NCBI GenBank assembly: GCA_040757575.1
Contig: JBFLXA010000001.1
Coordinates: 401,420 to 465,419, forward strand
DNA length: 64,000 nucleotides
From: PFJX01 sp040757575
Lineage (GTDB): Bacteria > Pseudomonadota > Gammaproteobacteria > Burkholderiales > Thiobacillaceae
Direction of reading: 5' to 3'
Position numbers and translations under genes: made by a program. The notes beneath the pieces were generated by a model. It made no database searches, had not been told where the DNA came from, and saw nothing but the letters and a program-made list of their open reading frames with translations. This document shows positions 37,417 through 44,822 of this stretch, in pieces (within the stretch, counting starts at the first letter, position 1; each line of letters starts with the position of its first letter).

Positions 37417-37417
37417 C

Positions 37418-38596
37418 ATGAAACGTCGCCGCACCTACGGACGCCACCGCCTCTCCCGGGACGCCGAACACCTCATCTGGCTGGCCCAGGGCCTGGCCGA
37501 TTCCGGCAGCCGCCTGGAAGATGCCTGGTGGGAAGGGGAACTCAACAGCCTGATCGACAAACTCCTGCGCCAGGGAGACGACGACGCCCTGAACCTGGCC
37601 CTGGACAAGCTCAACGACCCGGCCGCCCAGGCCGGTAACCAGGGGAGGGCCTACGAGGAACTGGCGGACCTGATCGAAGCCGGCTGCGAAACCAGCCTGG
37701 CCGGCGACACCTCCCGGCTGCTGGTGGCCTTGCCCATCCTCGCCTGGTCGCGCTATGCCATTCCCACCCGCCTCCTGGGCACCCAGGTACTGAACGGCCT
37801 GCGGACCCAACTGGGCGCCCACGTACTGGCGCAAGGGGCCCAGGTGCAGTTTGCCGACTTCCTCTTCAGTCCCGACCAGTTGCCCCAGGGCTACAGCCAG
37901 ACCCGGGCCTTCACCGAAGCACTCTGGAAAGCAGCAGACGCCGGCCAGGACCTGGCCGTGGACCCTGCCGCCCTGCCCCAGACCCAGTCCTTCGTATCCG
38001 ACGTGCGCTACCTGCTGGCGGCGGTGAGCGTGGCCAGCCACGGGCCCGTGTTCCGCTGGAACGAACCCGACGGGAAACGGGAAACCGCCCTGGCCGCCTG
38101 GCGGGAACAGGGGGCTCCCAACCTCCAGAGCCTGCTCACCGGCTGCACCTACGAGTGCTTGCTGCCGGACGCCTACTTCGCTGCCTGGCGCCGGGCAGAC
38201 CAGGAAACCCGGCCCTTCGCCCTCACCGCCGCCGTGGCCTACCTGCAAGCCCTGTTCGACGTGCCCGTCACCCACATCAAGGCCGTGGTGGCCCCCTACT
38301 ACGAGCACGAACTGGAGGAATGGCGCGTGGGCTTCACCCTGCACGGCTCCGACCAGGTGGTCCATGGCGTCACCTGGCCGCTCATGGGCCAGGAAGACGA
38401 AGGCGCCGACATTCCCGCCCGCATCGACGCCCTGCTGCGGGCCGCCGGCGTGACCCGGGTGGACATCCTGGACACGCGCATGCCCCTGGAATACTGCGAC
38501 GACTGCGGCGCCCCCCTGTTTCCCAACCGGGATGGGGAAAACGTGCACACCGAAATGCCTGAAGACACCCAGAGCACCCCCACCCACCTGCACTGA
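37418..38596 (+). CDS. DUF2863 family protein
   Basis: A 392-residue soluble protein beginning MKRRRTYGRHRLSRDAEHLI; it matches the betaproteobacterial DUF2863 family as I remember it. The C-terminus has a two-cysteine pair (YCDDCGAPLFPN) that could bind a metal as part of a zinc ribbon. Function unknown. Its stop overlaps the uracil-DNA glycosylase start by one base. Confidence 0.85.
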   Translation: MKRRRTYGRHRLSRDAEHLIWLAQGLADSGSRLEDAWWEGELNSLIDKLLRQGDDDALNLALDKLNDPAAQAGNQGRAYEELADLIEAGCETSLAGDTSRLLVALPILAWSRYAIPTRLLGTQVLNGLRTQLGAHVLAQGAQVQFADFLFSPDQLPQGYSQTRAFTEALWKAADAGQDLAVDPAALPQTQSFVSDVRYLLAAVSVASHGPVFRWNEPDGKRETALAAWREQGAPNLQSLLTGCTYECLLPDAYFAAWRRADQETRPFALTAAVAYLQALFDVPVTHIKAVVAPYYEHELEEWRVGFTLHGSDQVVHGVTWPLMGQEDEGADIPARIDALLRAAGVTRVDILDTRMPLEYCDDCGAPLFPNRDGENVHTEMPEDTQSTPTHLH

Positions 38597-39291
38597 TGCC
38601 CGTGTCCCTGGAAACCTGCACTGCCTGTCCCCGCCTGGCCGCCTTTCTGGCCCAGGGCCGCACCACCCACCCGGGCTATTTCTGCCGGCCCGTGCCCGCC
38701 TTCGGCGACCCGGCCCCCCGGCTGCTCATCGTCGGCCTAGCACCGGGTTTCCATGGCGCCAACCGCACCGGCCGCCCCTTCACTGGCGACTATGCCGGCG
38801 TGCTGCTCTACGAAACCCTGCACGCTTTCGGCTACGCCAGCCGGCCCGTGTCCGTAAGTGCCGACGACGGCCTGGTGCTCACCGGCTGCCGCATCACCAA
38901 CGCTGTGAAATGCGTGCCCCCGGAGAACAAACCGGAAACCACTGAAATCCGCCAGTGCAACGGCTACCTGAAAGCCGAGCTGGCCGCCCTGCCCCCGAAC
39001 ACCACCCTCCTGGCCCTGGGCCTGGTGGCCCACAAGGCCGTGCTGATGGCCCTGGGACTCAAACAAAGCGCCTACGCGTTCGGCCACGGCGCGGTACATC
39101 TTCTCCCCTCCCCCCCCGGGGGAGATTGCGCCCCCTCCCTCCCCTCCCCCCCCGGGGGAGGGGCCGGGGGAGAGGGAGGCACATTACGCCTTATCAACAG
39201 CTACCACTGTTCCCGCTACAACACCCAGACCAACCGCCTCACGCCGGACATGTTCCGGGCCGTTTTCAAGCAGATCCAGGAAGGAAACTGA
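38596..39291 (+). CDS. family 5 uracil-DNA glycosylase carrying an in-frame repeat insertion
   Basis: Fe-S base-excision enzyme that removes uracil and related bases from DNA. 231 residues: cluster ligands C8 and C11 (TCTACPRLA), probably C106 and C121 (C-x14-C); motif GLAPGFHGANRTGRPFTGD; C-terminal motif NSYHCSRYNTQTNRLTP. Between HGAVH (about 165-168) and LRLINSYH (about 197-204) lies about 28 residues rich in Pro and Gly (LPSPPGGGAGGEGG) encoded by a GC-rich palindromic repeat. Without it the length is about 203, normal for the family. The frame is kept, so the protein may still work with a surface loop; this is inference. Confidence 0.9.
   Translation: MPVSLETCTACPRLAAFLAQGRTTHPGYFCRPVPAFGDPAPRLLIVGLAPGFHGANRTGRPFTGDYAGVLLYETLHAFGYASRPVSVSADDGLVLTGCRITNAVKCVPPENKPETTEIRQCNGYLKAELAALPPNTTLLALGLVAHKAVLMALGLKQSAYAFGHGAVHLLPSPPGGDCAPSLPSPPGGGAGGEGGTLRLINSYHCSRYNTQTNRLTPDMFRAVFKQIQEGN
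39103..39178. repeat. GC-rich palindromic repeat inside the uracil-DNA glycosylase gene
   Basis: A 40-bp unit at 39139-39178 built on CTCCCCTCCCCCCC and GGGGGAGGGG plus GGGGGAGAGG, preceded by a 22-bp partial copy of its left part at 39103-39124. The same 40-bp unit with one mismatch occurs at 51898-51937. It contains no stop codon in any frame, which lets it sit within a coding region. Confidence 0.85.
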
Positions 39292-39292
39292 C

Positions 39293-39481
39293 ATGCCCGT
39301 GGTCACCATCAAACTCGCCGGCACCCTCACCCGGGACCAGAAGAAGAAAATCGCCGAGGAAATCACCGACACCCTGGAGCGCCACGCCCTCAAGCCCAAG
39401 CGCTACACCTACATCGCCTTCGAAGAACTGCCGGACGAAAACTGGGCCATCGCCGGCCAGTTGCTGGACGAGGAAGACTGA
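39293..39481 (+). CDS. 4-oxalocrotonate tautomerase family protein
   Basis: A 62-residue small tautomerase. After removal of Met, the N-terminal Pro (MPVVTIKLAG) is the catalytic base of the family. LTRDQKKKIAEEITDTLERH fits the conserved helix. It would form a hexamer or a related oligomer; the substrate is unknown. It lies 1 bp after the glycosylase stop and 8 bp before uvrC. Confidence 0.88.
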   Translation: MPVVTIKLAGTLTRDQKKKIAEEITDTLERHALKPKRYTYIAFEELPDENWAIAGQLLDEED

Positions 39482-39489
39482 CCGCCACC

Positions 39490-41313
39490 ATGGGCACGGC
39501 GGCCTTCGACGCCAAGGCCTTCCTGGCCACCCTGCCCAACCTGCCCGGCGTGTACCGCATGCTGGGCGAAGACGGGGCCGTGCTCTACGTGGGCAAGGCC
39601 CGGGACCTGAAGAAACGGGTTTCCAGTTACTTCCAGAAGTCGGACCTGTCCCCCCGCATCCGCCATATGGTGGCCCGCATCCGGGAAATCCAGACCACCG
39701 TCACCCGCACGGAAGCAGAAGCCCTGCTGCTGGAAAACAACCTCATCAAGGGCCTGGCGCCCAAGTACAACATCCTCTTCCGGGACGACAAGTCCTACCC
39801 CTACCTGCTGCTTTCTGGCCATGCCTTTCCCCGCCTGGGCTTCTTCCGGGGCACGCCGGACAAGCGCCACCGGGTCTTCGGCCCCTTTCCCAACTCCCTG
39901 GCGGTGCGGGAAAGCATCCAGATCCTGCAAAAGGTTTTCCGCCTGCGCACCTGTGAAGACACAGTGTTCGCCAACCGCTCTCGCCCCTGCCTGCTGCACC
40001 AGATCAAACGCTGCAGTGGCCCCTGCGTGGGCCTGGTAAGCCCTGCGGATTACGCCCGGGACGTGGACGACGCCCTGCTCTTCCTGCAGGGCAAGGACAG
40101 CGAAGTGGTGGACGCCCTCACCGCCCGCATGAACGCCGCTTCGGAAGCCTGGAAGTTCGAGGAGGCAGCCTTCTGGCGGGACCAGATCAACGCCCTGGCA
40201 AAGGTGCGGGCCCAGCAGTTCGTGGAAAGCCGTTCCACCCAGGACACGGACATCATCGCCGCCGTGTTGGGCGGCGAGAGTGGAAACAGCGTGGCCTGCG
40301 TCTACCTGGTCATGGTGCGGGGCGGGCGCAACCTGGGGGGCCGGGCCTTTTTCCCCAGCCACACCCAGGGCATGGACGCCGCCGAAGCCGCCAGCCTGCT
40401 GGAGGCCTTCGCCAGCCAGCATTACGAAGCCCACCCCATCCCCGCCACCCTGATCGTCAATGAAGCCGTGGAAGGCCTGGCGGACTGGCTGTCCGACCAG
40501 GCGGAACGCAAGGTGCAGGTGCTCACCCGTCCCCAGGGAGAACGCCGCATCTGGCTGGAAATGGCAGAGAAGAACGCCCGCCTGGCCCTGGCCACCCGGG
40601 AAGGCCAGCGGGAAAACCAGAGCGCCCGGCTGGCCGCACTCAACGAAGCCCTGGGGGAAGAAGGCATCGCCCGCATCGAATGCTTCGACGTCAGCCACAC
40701 CCTGGGAGAAGCCACCGTGGTGTCCTGCGTGGTGTTCGACCAGGGCGCCATGCAAAACAGCGAATACCGGCTCTACAACATCAAGGGCATCACCCCCGGC
40801 GACGACTATGCCGCCATGCGGGATGCCCTTTCCCGGCGCTATGGCAAGCTGGCCGCCGGCGAAGGCAAGCTGCCGGACCTGCTGCTCATCGACGGCGGCA
40901 AGGGCCAGTTGCACATGGCCGTGGACGTGCTCACGGAACTGGGCCTGGGCCACCTGCCCATGGTGGGGGTGGCCAAGGGCGTGGAACGCAAGCCCGGCCT
41001 GGAACAACTCTTCCTGCCCGGCGAAGTGGAACCCCTCATCCTCGGCGGCGAGCATCCGGCCCTGCACCTCATCCAGCAGGTGCGGGACGAAGCCCACCGC
41101 TTTGCCATCACCGGCCACCGGGCCCGCCGGGCCAAGGCCCGCACCCAGTCCAGCCTGGAGGACATCCCTGGCGTGGGCGCCAAACGCCGCCAGAAGCTGC
41201 TGCAAACCTTCGGCGGGCTGCGGGGCGTGGTGGACGCCGGGGTGGAAGAACTGGCCACCGTGGACGGCATCAGCCGGGAACTGGCAGAACGCATCTACCG
41301 GGAACTCCATTAA
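39490..41313 (+). CDS. uvrC: excinuclease ABC subunit C
   Basis: Nucleotide-excision-repair endonuclease making the 3' and 5' incisions with UvrB. 607 residues: GIY-YIG-type N-terminal nuclease (LPNLPGVYRMLGEDGAVLYV and VGKARDLKKRVSSYF), UvrB-interacting UVR motif near 200 (FEEAAFWRDQINALAK), the RNase H-like C-terminal nuclease (ECFDVSHTLGEATV, LLLIDGGKGQLHMA) and a terminal helix-hairpin-helix pair (LEDIPGVGAKRRQKLLQTFG). It precedes pgsA as in many proteobacteria. Confidence 0.98.
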   Translation: MGTAAFDAKAFLATLPNLPGVYRMLGEDGAVLYVGKARDLKKRVSSYFQKSDLSPRIRHMVARIREIQTTVTRTEAEALLLENNLIKGLAPKYNILFRDDKSYPYLLLSGHAFPRLGFFRGTPDKRHRVFGPFPNSLAVRESIQILQKVFRLRTCEDTVFANRSRPCLLHQIKRCSGPCVGLVSPADYARDVDDALLFLQGKDSEVVDALTARMNAASEAWKFEEAAFWRDQINALAKVRAQQFVESRSTQDTDIIAAVLGGESGNSVACVYLVMVRGGRNLGGRAFFPSHTQGMDAAEAASLLEAFASQHYEAHPIPATLIVNEAVEGLADWLSDQAERKVQVLTRPQGERRIWLEMAEKNARLALATREGQRENQSARLAALNEALGEEGIARIECFDVSHTLGEATVVSCVVFDQGAMQNSEYRLYNIKGITPGDDYAAMRDALSRRYGKLAAGEGKLPDLLLIDGGKGQLHMAVDVLTELGLGHLPMVGVAKGVERKPGLEQLFLPGEVEPLILGGEHPALHLIQQVRDEAHRFAITGHRARRAKARTQSSLEDIPGVGAKRRQKLLQTFGGLRGVVDAGVEELATVDGISRELAERIYRELH

Positions 41314-41345
41314 GCTGCCACGGAGCTAGAATCCGGCCAGACATC

Positions 41346-41390
41346 ACGCGCCCCCATCCCCCATCCCCCATTCCCCATCCCCCGCCCCCC
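41346..41390. repeat. C-rich CCCCCAT tandem tract before pgsA
   Basis: About six imperfect copies of CCCCCAT/CCCCAT run from the uvrC-pgsA gap right up to the GTG start of pgsA, where a ribosome site would be expected. The minus strand carries repeated G5-type runs that could form a quadruplex. Tract-length variation is possible. Confidence 0.7.
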
Positions 41391-41999
41391 GTGCCCCTCA
41401 ACCTGCCCAACCTCCTCACCTGGCTACGCATCGCCCTGATTCCCCTGTTCGTGGCGGTGTTCTACCTGCCCGACGGCGTCGTGCCCAAACCCGCCATCAA
41501 TCTGGTCGCCACAGCCATCTTCATCCTCGCCGCTGTCACCGACTGGCTGGACGGCTGGCTGGCCCGCAAGCTCAACCAGATGTCCGCCTTCGGCGCCTTC
41601 CTGGACCCGGTGGCCGACAAGCTCATGGTGGCCGCCGCCCTCATCGTGCTGGTGGACCTGGACCGGGCCGGCATTGCCGCCTCCCTCATCATCATCGGCC
41701 GGGAAATCGCCATTAGTGCCCTGCGGGAATGGATGGCCCGCATCGGCCAGGCCAAGGAAGTGGCTGTCGCCTTCATCGGCAAGCTCAAAACCACCGCCCA
41801 GATGATCGCCATCACCCTGCTGCTGTACCACGACGTGGTGCTGGGCATCAGTGCCCAATGGCTTGGCCGATGGCTGCTGGATATCGCCGCATTCCTCACC
41901 CTCTGGTCCATGGCCCACTACCTGCTCATGGCCTGGAAAACCCTGCGCCATGAACCTGCCGATCACACCACCCTGGGCGCCCGGAACGATCCGCAATGA
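41391..41999 (+). CDS. pgsA: CDP-diacylglycerol--glycerol-3-phosphate 3-phosphatidyltransferase
   Basis: Inner-membrane enzyme making phosphatidylglycerol phosphate, the committed step to phosphatidylglycerol and cardiolipin. 202 residues from the GTG at 41391 (MPLNLPNLLTWLRIALIPLF). The CDP-alcohol phosphotransferase motif is DWLDGWLARKLNQMSAFGAF followed by LDPVADK. Several hydrophobic helices. No purine-rich ribosome site exists upstream, only a C-rich tract, so the start is supported by family alignment alone. tRNA-Gly and tRNA-Cys follow. Confidence 0.94.
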   Translation: MPLNLPNLLTWLRIALIPLFVAVFYLPDGVVPKPAINLVATAIFILAAVTDWLDGWLARKLNQMSAFGAFLDPVADKLMVAAALIVLVDLDRAGIAASLIIIGREIAISALREWMARIGQAKEVAVAFIGKLKTTAQMIAITLLLYHDVVLGISAQWLGRWLLDIAAFLTLWSMAHYLLMAWKTLRHEPADHTTLGARNDPQ

Positions 42000-42069
42000 A
42001 AGCGCATTTTTCCGCGCAAAGTGGTTGACACATTCCGCCCCGCCACCCATAATCCGCCCCCACTTCGAC

Positions 42070-42145
42070 GCGGGAATAGCTCAGTTGGTAGAGCGCAACC
42101 TTGCCAAGGTTGAGGTCGCGAGTTCGAGCCTCGTTTCCCGCTCCA
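42070..42145 (+). tRNA. tRNA-Gly (anticodon GCC)
   Basis: 76 nt with encoded CCA. The acceptor GCGGGAA pairs with TTCCCGC, D-arm AGCTCAGTTGGTAGAGC, anticodon loop TTGCCAA (GCC), T-arm GCGAGTTCGAGCCTCGT. It corresponds to glyW following pgsA in enterobacteria. Confidence 0.98.
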
Positions 42146-42206
42146 AATATCTGGGGAAAGCCAAAAGCTTTCCCCAAATCGTTTAAGTCACCGTCAAGTC
42201 AAGCGC

Positions 42207-42280
42207 GGCGCGTTAGCAAAGCGGTTATGCAGCGGATTGCAAATCCGTTTAGATCGGTTCGACTCCGGTACGCGCCTCCA
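42207..42280 (+). tRNA. tRNA-Cys (anticodon GCA)
   Basis: 74 nt with encoded CCA. The acceptor GGCGCGT pairs with ACGCGCC, anticodon stem GCGGA/TCCGT with loop TTGCAAA (GCA), T-loop GGTTCGACTCC. 61 bp after tRNA-Gly, followed by a terminator, so the two are probably one transcript. Confidence 0.97.
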
Positions 42281-42290
42281 AAGTGTTCAT

Positions 42291-42322
42291 ACGGCTTCCA
42301 GCGATGGAAGCCGTTTTTGTTT
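42291..42322 (+). terminator. rho-independent terminator after the tRNA-Gly/tRNA-Cys pair
   Basis: 10-bp perfect stem ACGGCTTCCA / TGGAAGCCGT, loop GCGA, followed by TTTTGTTT. Confidence 0.93.
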
Positions 42323-42401
42323 CCGGCCCCTCTGGCCAGCCCTGCCTAGGGCTGGAGCACGCCGCCGCGAAGCATGTCCCCGAGACACGGCATCGAGGTA
42401 G

Positions 42402-42428
42402 AAAAAAAACGGGCCCCGAAGGGCCCGT
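42402..42428 (-). terminator. rho-independent terminator of the PEP-CTERM gene
   Basis: 8-bp perfect stem ACGGGCCC / GGGCCCGT with a TTCG tetraloop, followed on the minus strand by seven or more T residues, 21 bp after the gene's stop codon. Confidence 0.93.
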
Positions 42429-42449
42429 CTTTGGGGAACGTCCGGCTGA

Positions 42450-42989
42450 TCAGCCGACCAGACGCTCGGCGCTTTTCATCTGCTTGCGCACCCGCAGACC
42501 CACCAGACCCAGACCCGCCAGGATCATGGCCCAGGTTTCGGCTTCGGGGACGGGCACGGCAGTGAGGGACAGAAGGTAAGCACCACCGTAGGTGCCATCC
42601 GCCGTGCCCTTGACAGCCAGGGTATGCATCCCGGCGCTCACGGTGCCCACGCTGTCGAACAGATCACCGGGAACAGAAACCCATCCGGAGCCATCCAGGT
42701 TCACCATGAAGCCGGAGATGTTGTAAGCGCTGCCGATCTGCCTGTCAGCTACCAAACCGGCAACCTGAGCCGCCGTGGAGAAATCCAGGTTCCAGATATC
42801 TTCAAAGTAAACACCGGTCCCGGTCAGGTTCTGGAAGCTTTTAACAGTCGAAAAGCTATAGGGAAGGTCATAGGAAGGGGCGCCGGGCACATCCAGGTTG
42901 TAGGTACCGTACTGGGTATCCACAGCAGCCGCAGTTCCGGTCAGGCCAACACCCAGGGCCAGGGCGGCAATCATCGAATTCAGTTTCAT
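42450..42989 (-). CDS. PEP-CTERM sorting-domain protein (FxDxF-like)
   Basis: A 179-residue secreted protein and likely exosortase substrate. Signal peptide MKLNSMIAALALGVGLTGTA with cleavage near AAA-VD; the mature beta-rich region contains YFEDIWNLDF and VNLDGSGWVSVPGD. The C-terminal sorting signal is VPEAETWAM at about 147-155, hydrophobic LAGLGLVGL, then basic RVRK at 166-169. The ATG at 42989 has a GGGAGAG ribosome site (GTG three bases upstream is less likely). A sigma-54-like promoter lies 68 bp upstream of the start, and the exosortase is 9 kb away. Role after sorting unknown. Confidence 0.92.
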   Translation of the reverse strand: MKLNSMIAALALGVGLTGTAAAVDTQYGTYNLDVPGAPSYDLPYSFSTVKSFQNLTGTGVYFEDIWNLDFSTAAQVAGLVADRQIGSAYNISGFMVNLDGSGWVSVPGDLFDSVGTVSAGMHTLAVKGTADGTYGGAYLLSLTAVPVPEAETWAMILAGLGLVGLRVRKQMKSAERLVG

Positions 42990-43056
42990 CACAACTCTCC
43001 CATTTGGAAAAAGGTTCTAGGCACACGATCAAGAGCTTCTGCCCTGTCGGTTTTTA

Positions 43057-43073
43057 TGCATTAAGCGTGCCAG
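43057..43073 (-). promoter_or_regulatory. sigma-54 (-24/-12) promoter for the PEP-CTERM gene
   Basis: On the minus strand CTGGCACG-N4-ATGCA, with exactly ten bases between the invariant GG and GC. It matches the YTGGCACGrNNNTTGCW consensus except for one T of the -12 element and the purine after CACG. A start of transcription near 43045 would leave a leader of about 55 nt. Other PEP-CTERM genes are known to be controlled by sigma-54 with the PrsK/PrsR system. Confidence 0.7.
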
Positions 43074-43835
43074 CATTCTACACAGTCCAGACACACCATC
43101 AAAGCAGGCATCACGGGTTACTAGCAAAAATAACGCCAATCTCATAAGTACATGTTTAAAAAGATTAATTTAATTCGATTAATACATATATGTAAGAAAT
43201 ATCGACACTTTCGTCACCCCCCTCGACCGACCCGGGGTATGCCTGGAGTCCTCGTTGGCAGCAAACGGGAGGTATCGATGGCGCCAATCAGACATGCAAA
43301 GTTCACGGTTTTGGTGCTTTTCGAACCTGGGCGCACTGCTCAGGCGCATGACGGGCAGCAAGAGATATGCCCCGCGCCGCCAGTCAGACCGGCTTTTTCC
43401 ATCACTCCAGCCCGAGCGAAGTCAACACACGGAAAAAAACCCGCTAGAATCCGGCCCAGACAACAAGACATACAGATAAAGACACCCCGTAACCGCGTGA
43501 ATGATTGCCCGGATGGTCTTCCGGACAAGGCGCGGGGCTTGCGGTGAGGTGCATTGAAACCCCGTTTCTCACCCCTAAAGGGGCTGGGTTCCATTGAGTG
43601 CCGGTTTTGCGGGCCCCAATGCAGTCCGACGGGAATTTCGAAGCCACCAGGGAGGTGTCTAAAGAACTGAAGCCAAGCCGGACGGGCATAGGGAGCGCGC
43701 TGTCTCATGGAAATCATGGGCAAAGACGGCATAGTCCTTGCTGTTCCTGCATGGGCCCCAGGGACATGGACACTGTTTAGTAATACGTAGCTGTAATAAT
43801 CTCTCGCTCTCGACAACTCGCCTCCCAAGGACACC
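43074..43835. other. gene-free region ahead of the exopolysaccharide locus
   Basis: About 760 bp with no convincing gene on either strand. The part before about 43200 is A/T-rich, unlike the surrounding sequence. Short open frames on both strands (for example 43152-43547 plus and 43179-43361 minus) lack ribosome sites and betaproteobacterial-like composition. Several small hairpins are seen (CCCCTAAAGGGG near 43573; CCGGATGG...TTCCGG near 43510). The promoter of the eps operon should lie here, but I cannot fix it with confidence. Confidence 0.5.
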
Positions 43836-44795
43836 ATGAACAAACTGCACTCGATTCGCCTGTCTGCCGGCGCCCTGGCCCTTGCCATCATCCTGGCCGG
43901 CTGCGGTGGGAAAGACGAAGAGAAGAAGGCCACCCAGGTGGCCGCCCAGGTCAACGGCGAGGAAATCACCGTGCACCAGATCAACTTTGCCCTGCAACGG
44001 CTGGGCAAGGTGGAACCCGAGCAGGCCAAACAGGCCGGCGTCCAGGCCCTGAAGAGCCTGGTGGACAAGCAATTGCTGGTGCAACAGGCCCTGGAAGACA
44101 AGCTGGATCGGGACCCCCAGGTCTCCCAGGCCCTGGAAGAAGGCCGCCGCCAGATTCTGGCCACCGCCTACATCGAACGCCTGACCGCCAACGTGACCCC
44201 GCCCACCGACGCGGAAATCCAGGAATACCACGACAAGAACCCGGCCCTGTTCTCCCAGCGCCGCATTTATAAATTGCAGGAACTGGTCCTCCGTCCGCCT
44301 GCCGAGAAAGTCGATGCCCTGAAGACCAAGCTGGGGGAAATCAAGAACCTCAACGAACTGGTGGAATGGCTCAAGGCTGAACAGATTCCCGCCCGGGCCG
44401 CCCAGAGCGTCAAACCGGCCGAGCAACTGCCCCTGGAACTGCTGCCCCGCCTGCAAAACCTCAACCCGGGCCAGTCCATCACCCTGGCTGGCAATGGTCA
44501 GTTCACCATCCTCAGCGTGGTGGACGTCCAGGTCCAGCCCATCGGCATGGAACAGGCCAAGCCCCTCATCGAGCGCTACCTGACTGGCAACCGCAAGCGC
44601 GAAATGGCCGACGCCAAGCTGCAGGAGCTGAAGAAGAAGGCCCAGATCGAATACAAGGGCGACTACACCGACCTGAACCAGGCCGCCGACACAGCAGCCC
44701 CGGCACCTGCTCCGGCCGCCGCGCCTGCAACGCCCGCCGCGCCCGCCACTGCCGACCAAAGCGCCATGGACAAGGGTCTTCAGGGGCTGAAATAA
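43836..44795 (+). CDS. epsD: EpsD family lipoprotein, peptidyl-prolyl isomerase-like
   Basis: A 319-residue exported lipoprotein of exosortase-linked exopolysaccharide loci. Lipobox LAGC near residue 23; SurA/PpiC-like N-domain (VAAQVNGEEITVHQINFALQ), a parvulin-like middle (YKLQELVLRPPAEKVDAL) and an Ala/Pro-rich C-terminus (APAPAPAAAPATPAAPA). It may help fold or stabilise the periplasmic export machinery; direct isomerase activity is not certain. First gene of the plus-strand locus, with an AAGG ribosome site. Confidence 0.88.
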   Translation: MNKLHSIRLSAGALALAIILAGCGGKDEEKKATQVAAQVNGEEITVHQINFALQRLGKVEPEQAKQAGVQALKSLVDKQLLVQQALEDKLDRDPQVSQALEEGRRQILATAYIERLTANVTPPTDAEIQEYHDKNPALFSQRRIYKLQELVLRPPAEKVDALKTKLGEIKNLNELVEWLKAEQIPARAAQSVKPAEQLPLELLPRLQNLNPGQSITLAGNGQFTILSVVDVQVQPIGMEQAKPLIERYLTGNRKREMADAKLQELKKKAQIEYKGDYTDLNQAADTAAPAPAPAAAPATPAAPATADQSAMDKGLQGLK

Positions 44796-44822
44796 CCTTG
44801 TCCGCCGCCATTGCCGCCCGCC

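Noticed and set aside
43152..43547. A 131-codon plus-strand frame in the gap before epsD
   Set aside because: No ribosome site, mixed composition across an A/T-rich to GC-rich border, and no family features; overlaps other equally weak frames.
43588..43610. A TTTTGC-containing segment considered as a sigma-54 site for the eps operon
   Set aside because: The -24 GG is absent at the required ten-base spacing (GAG is found instead).
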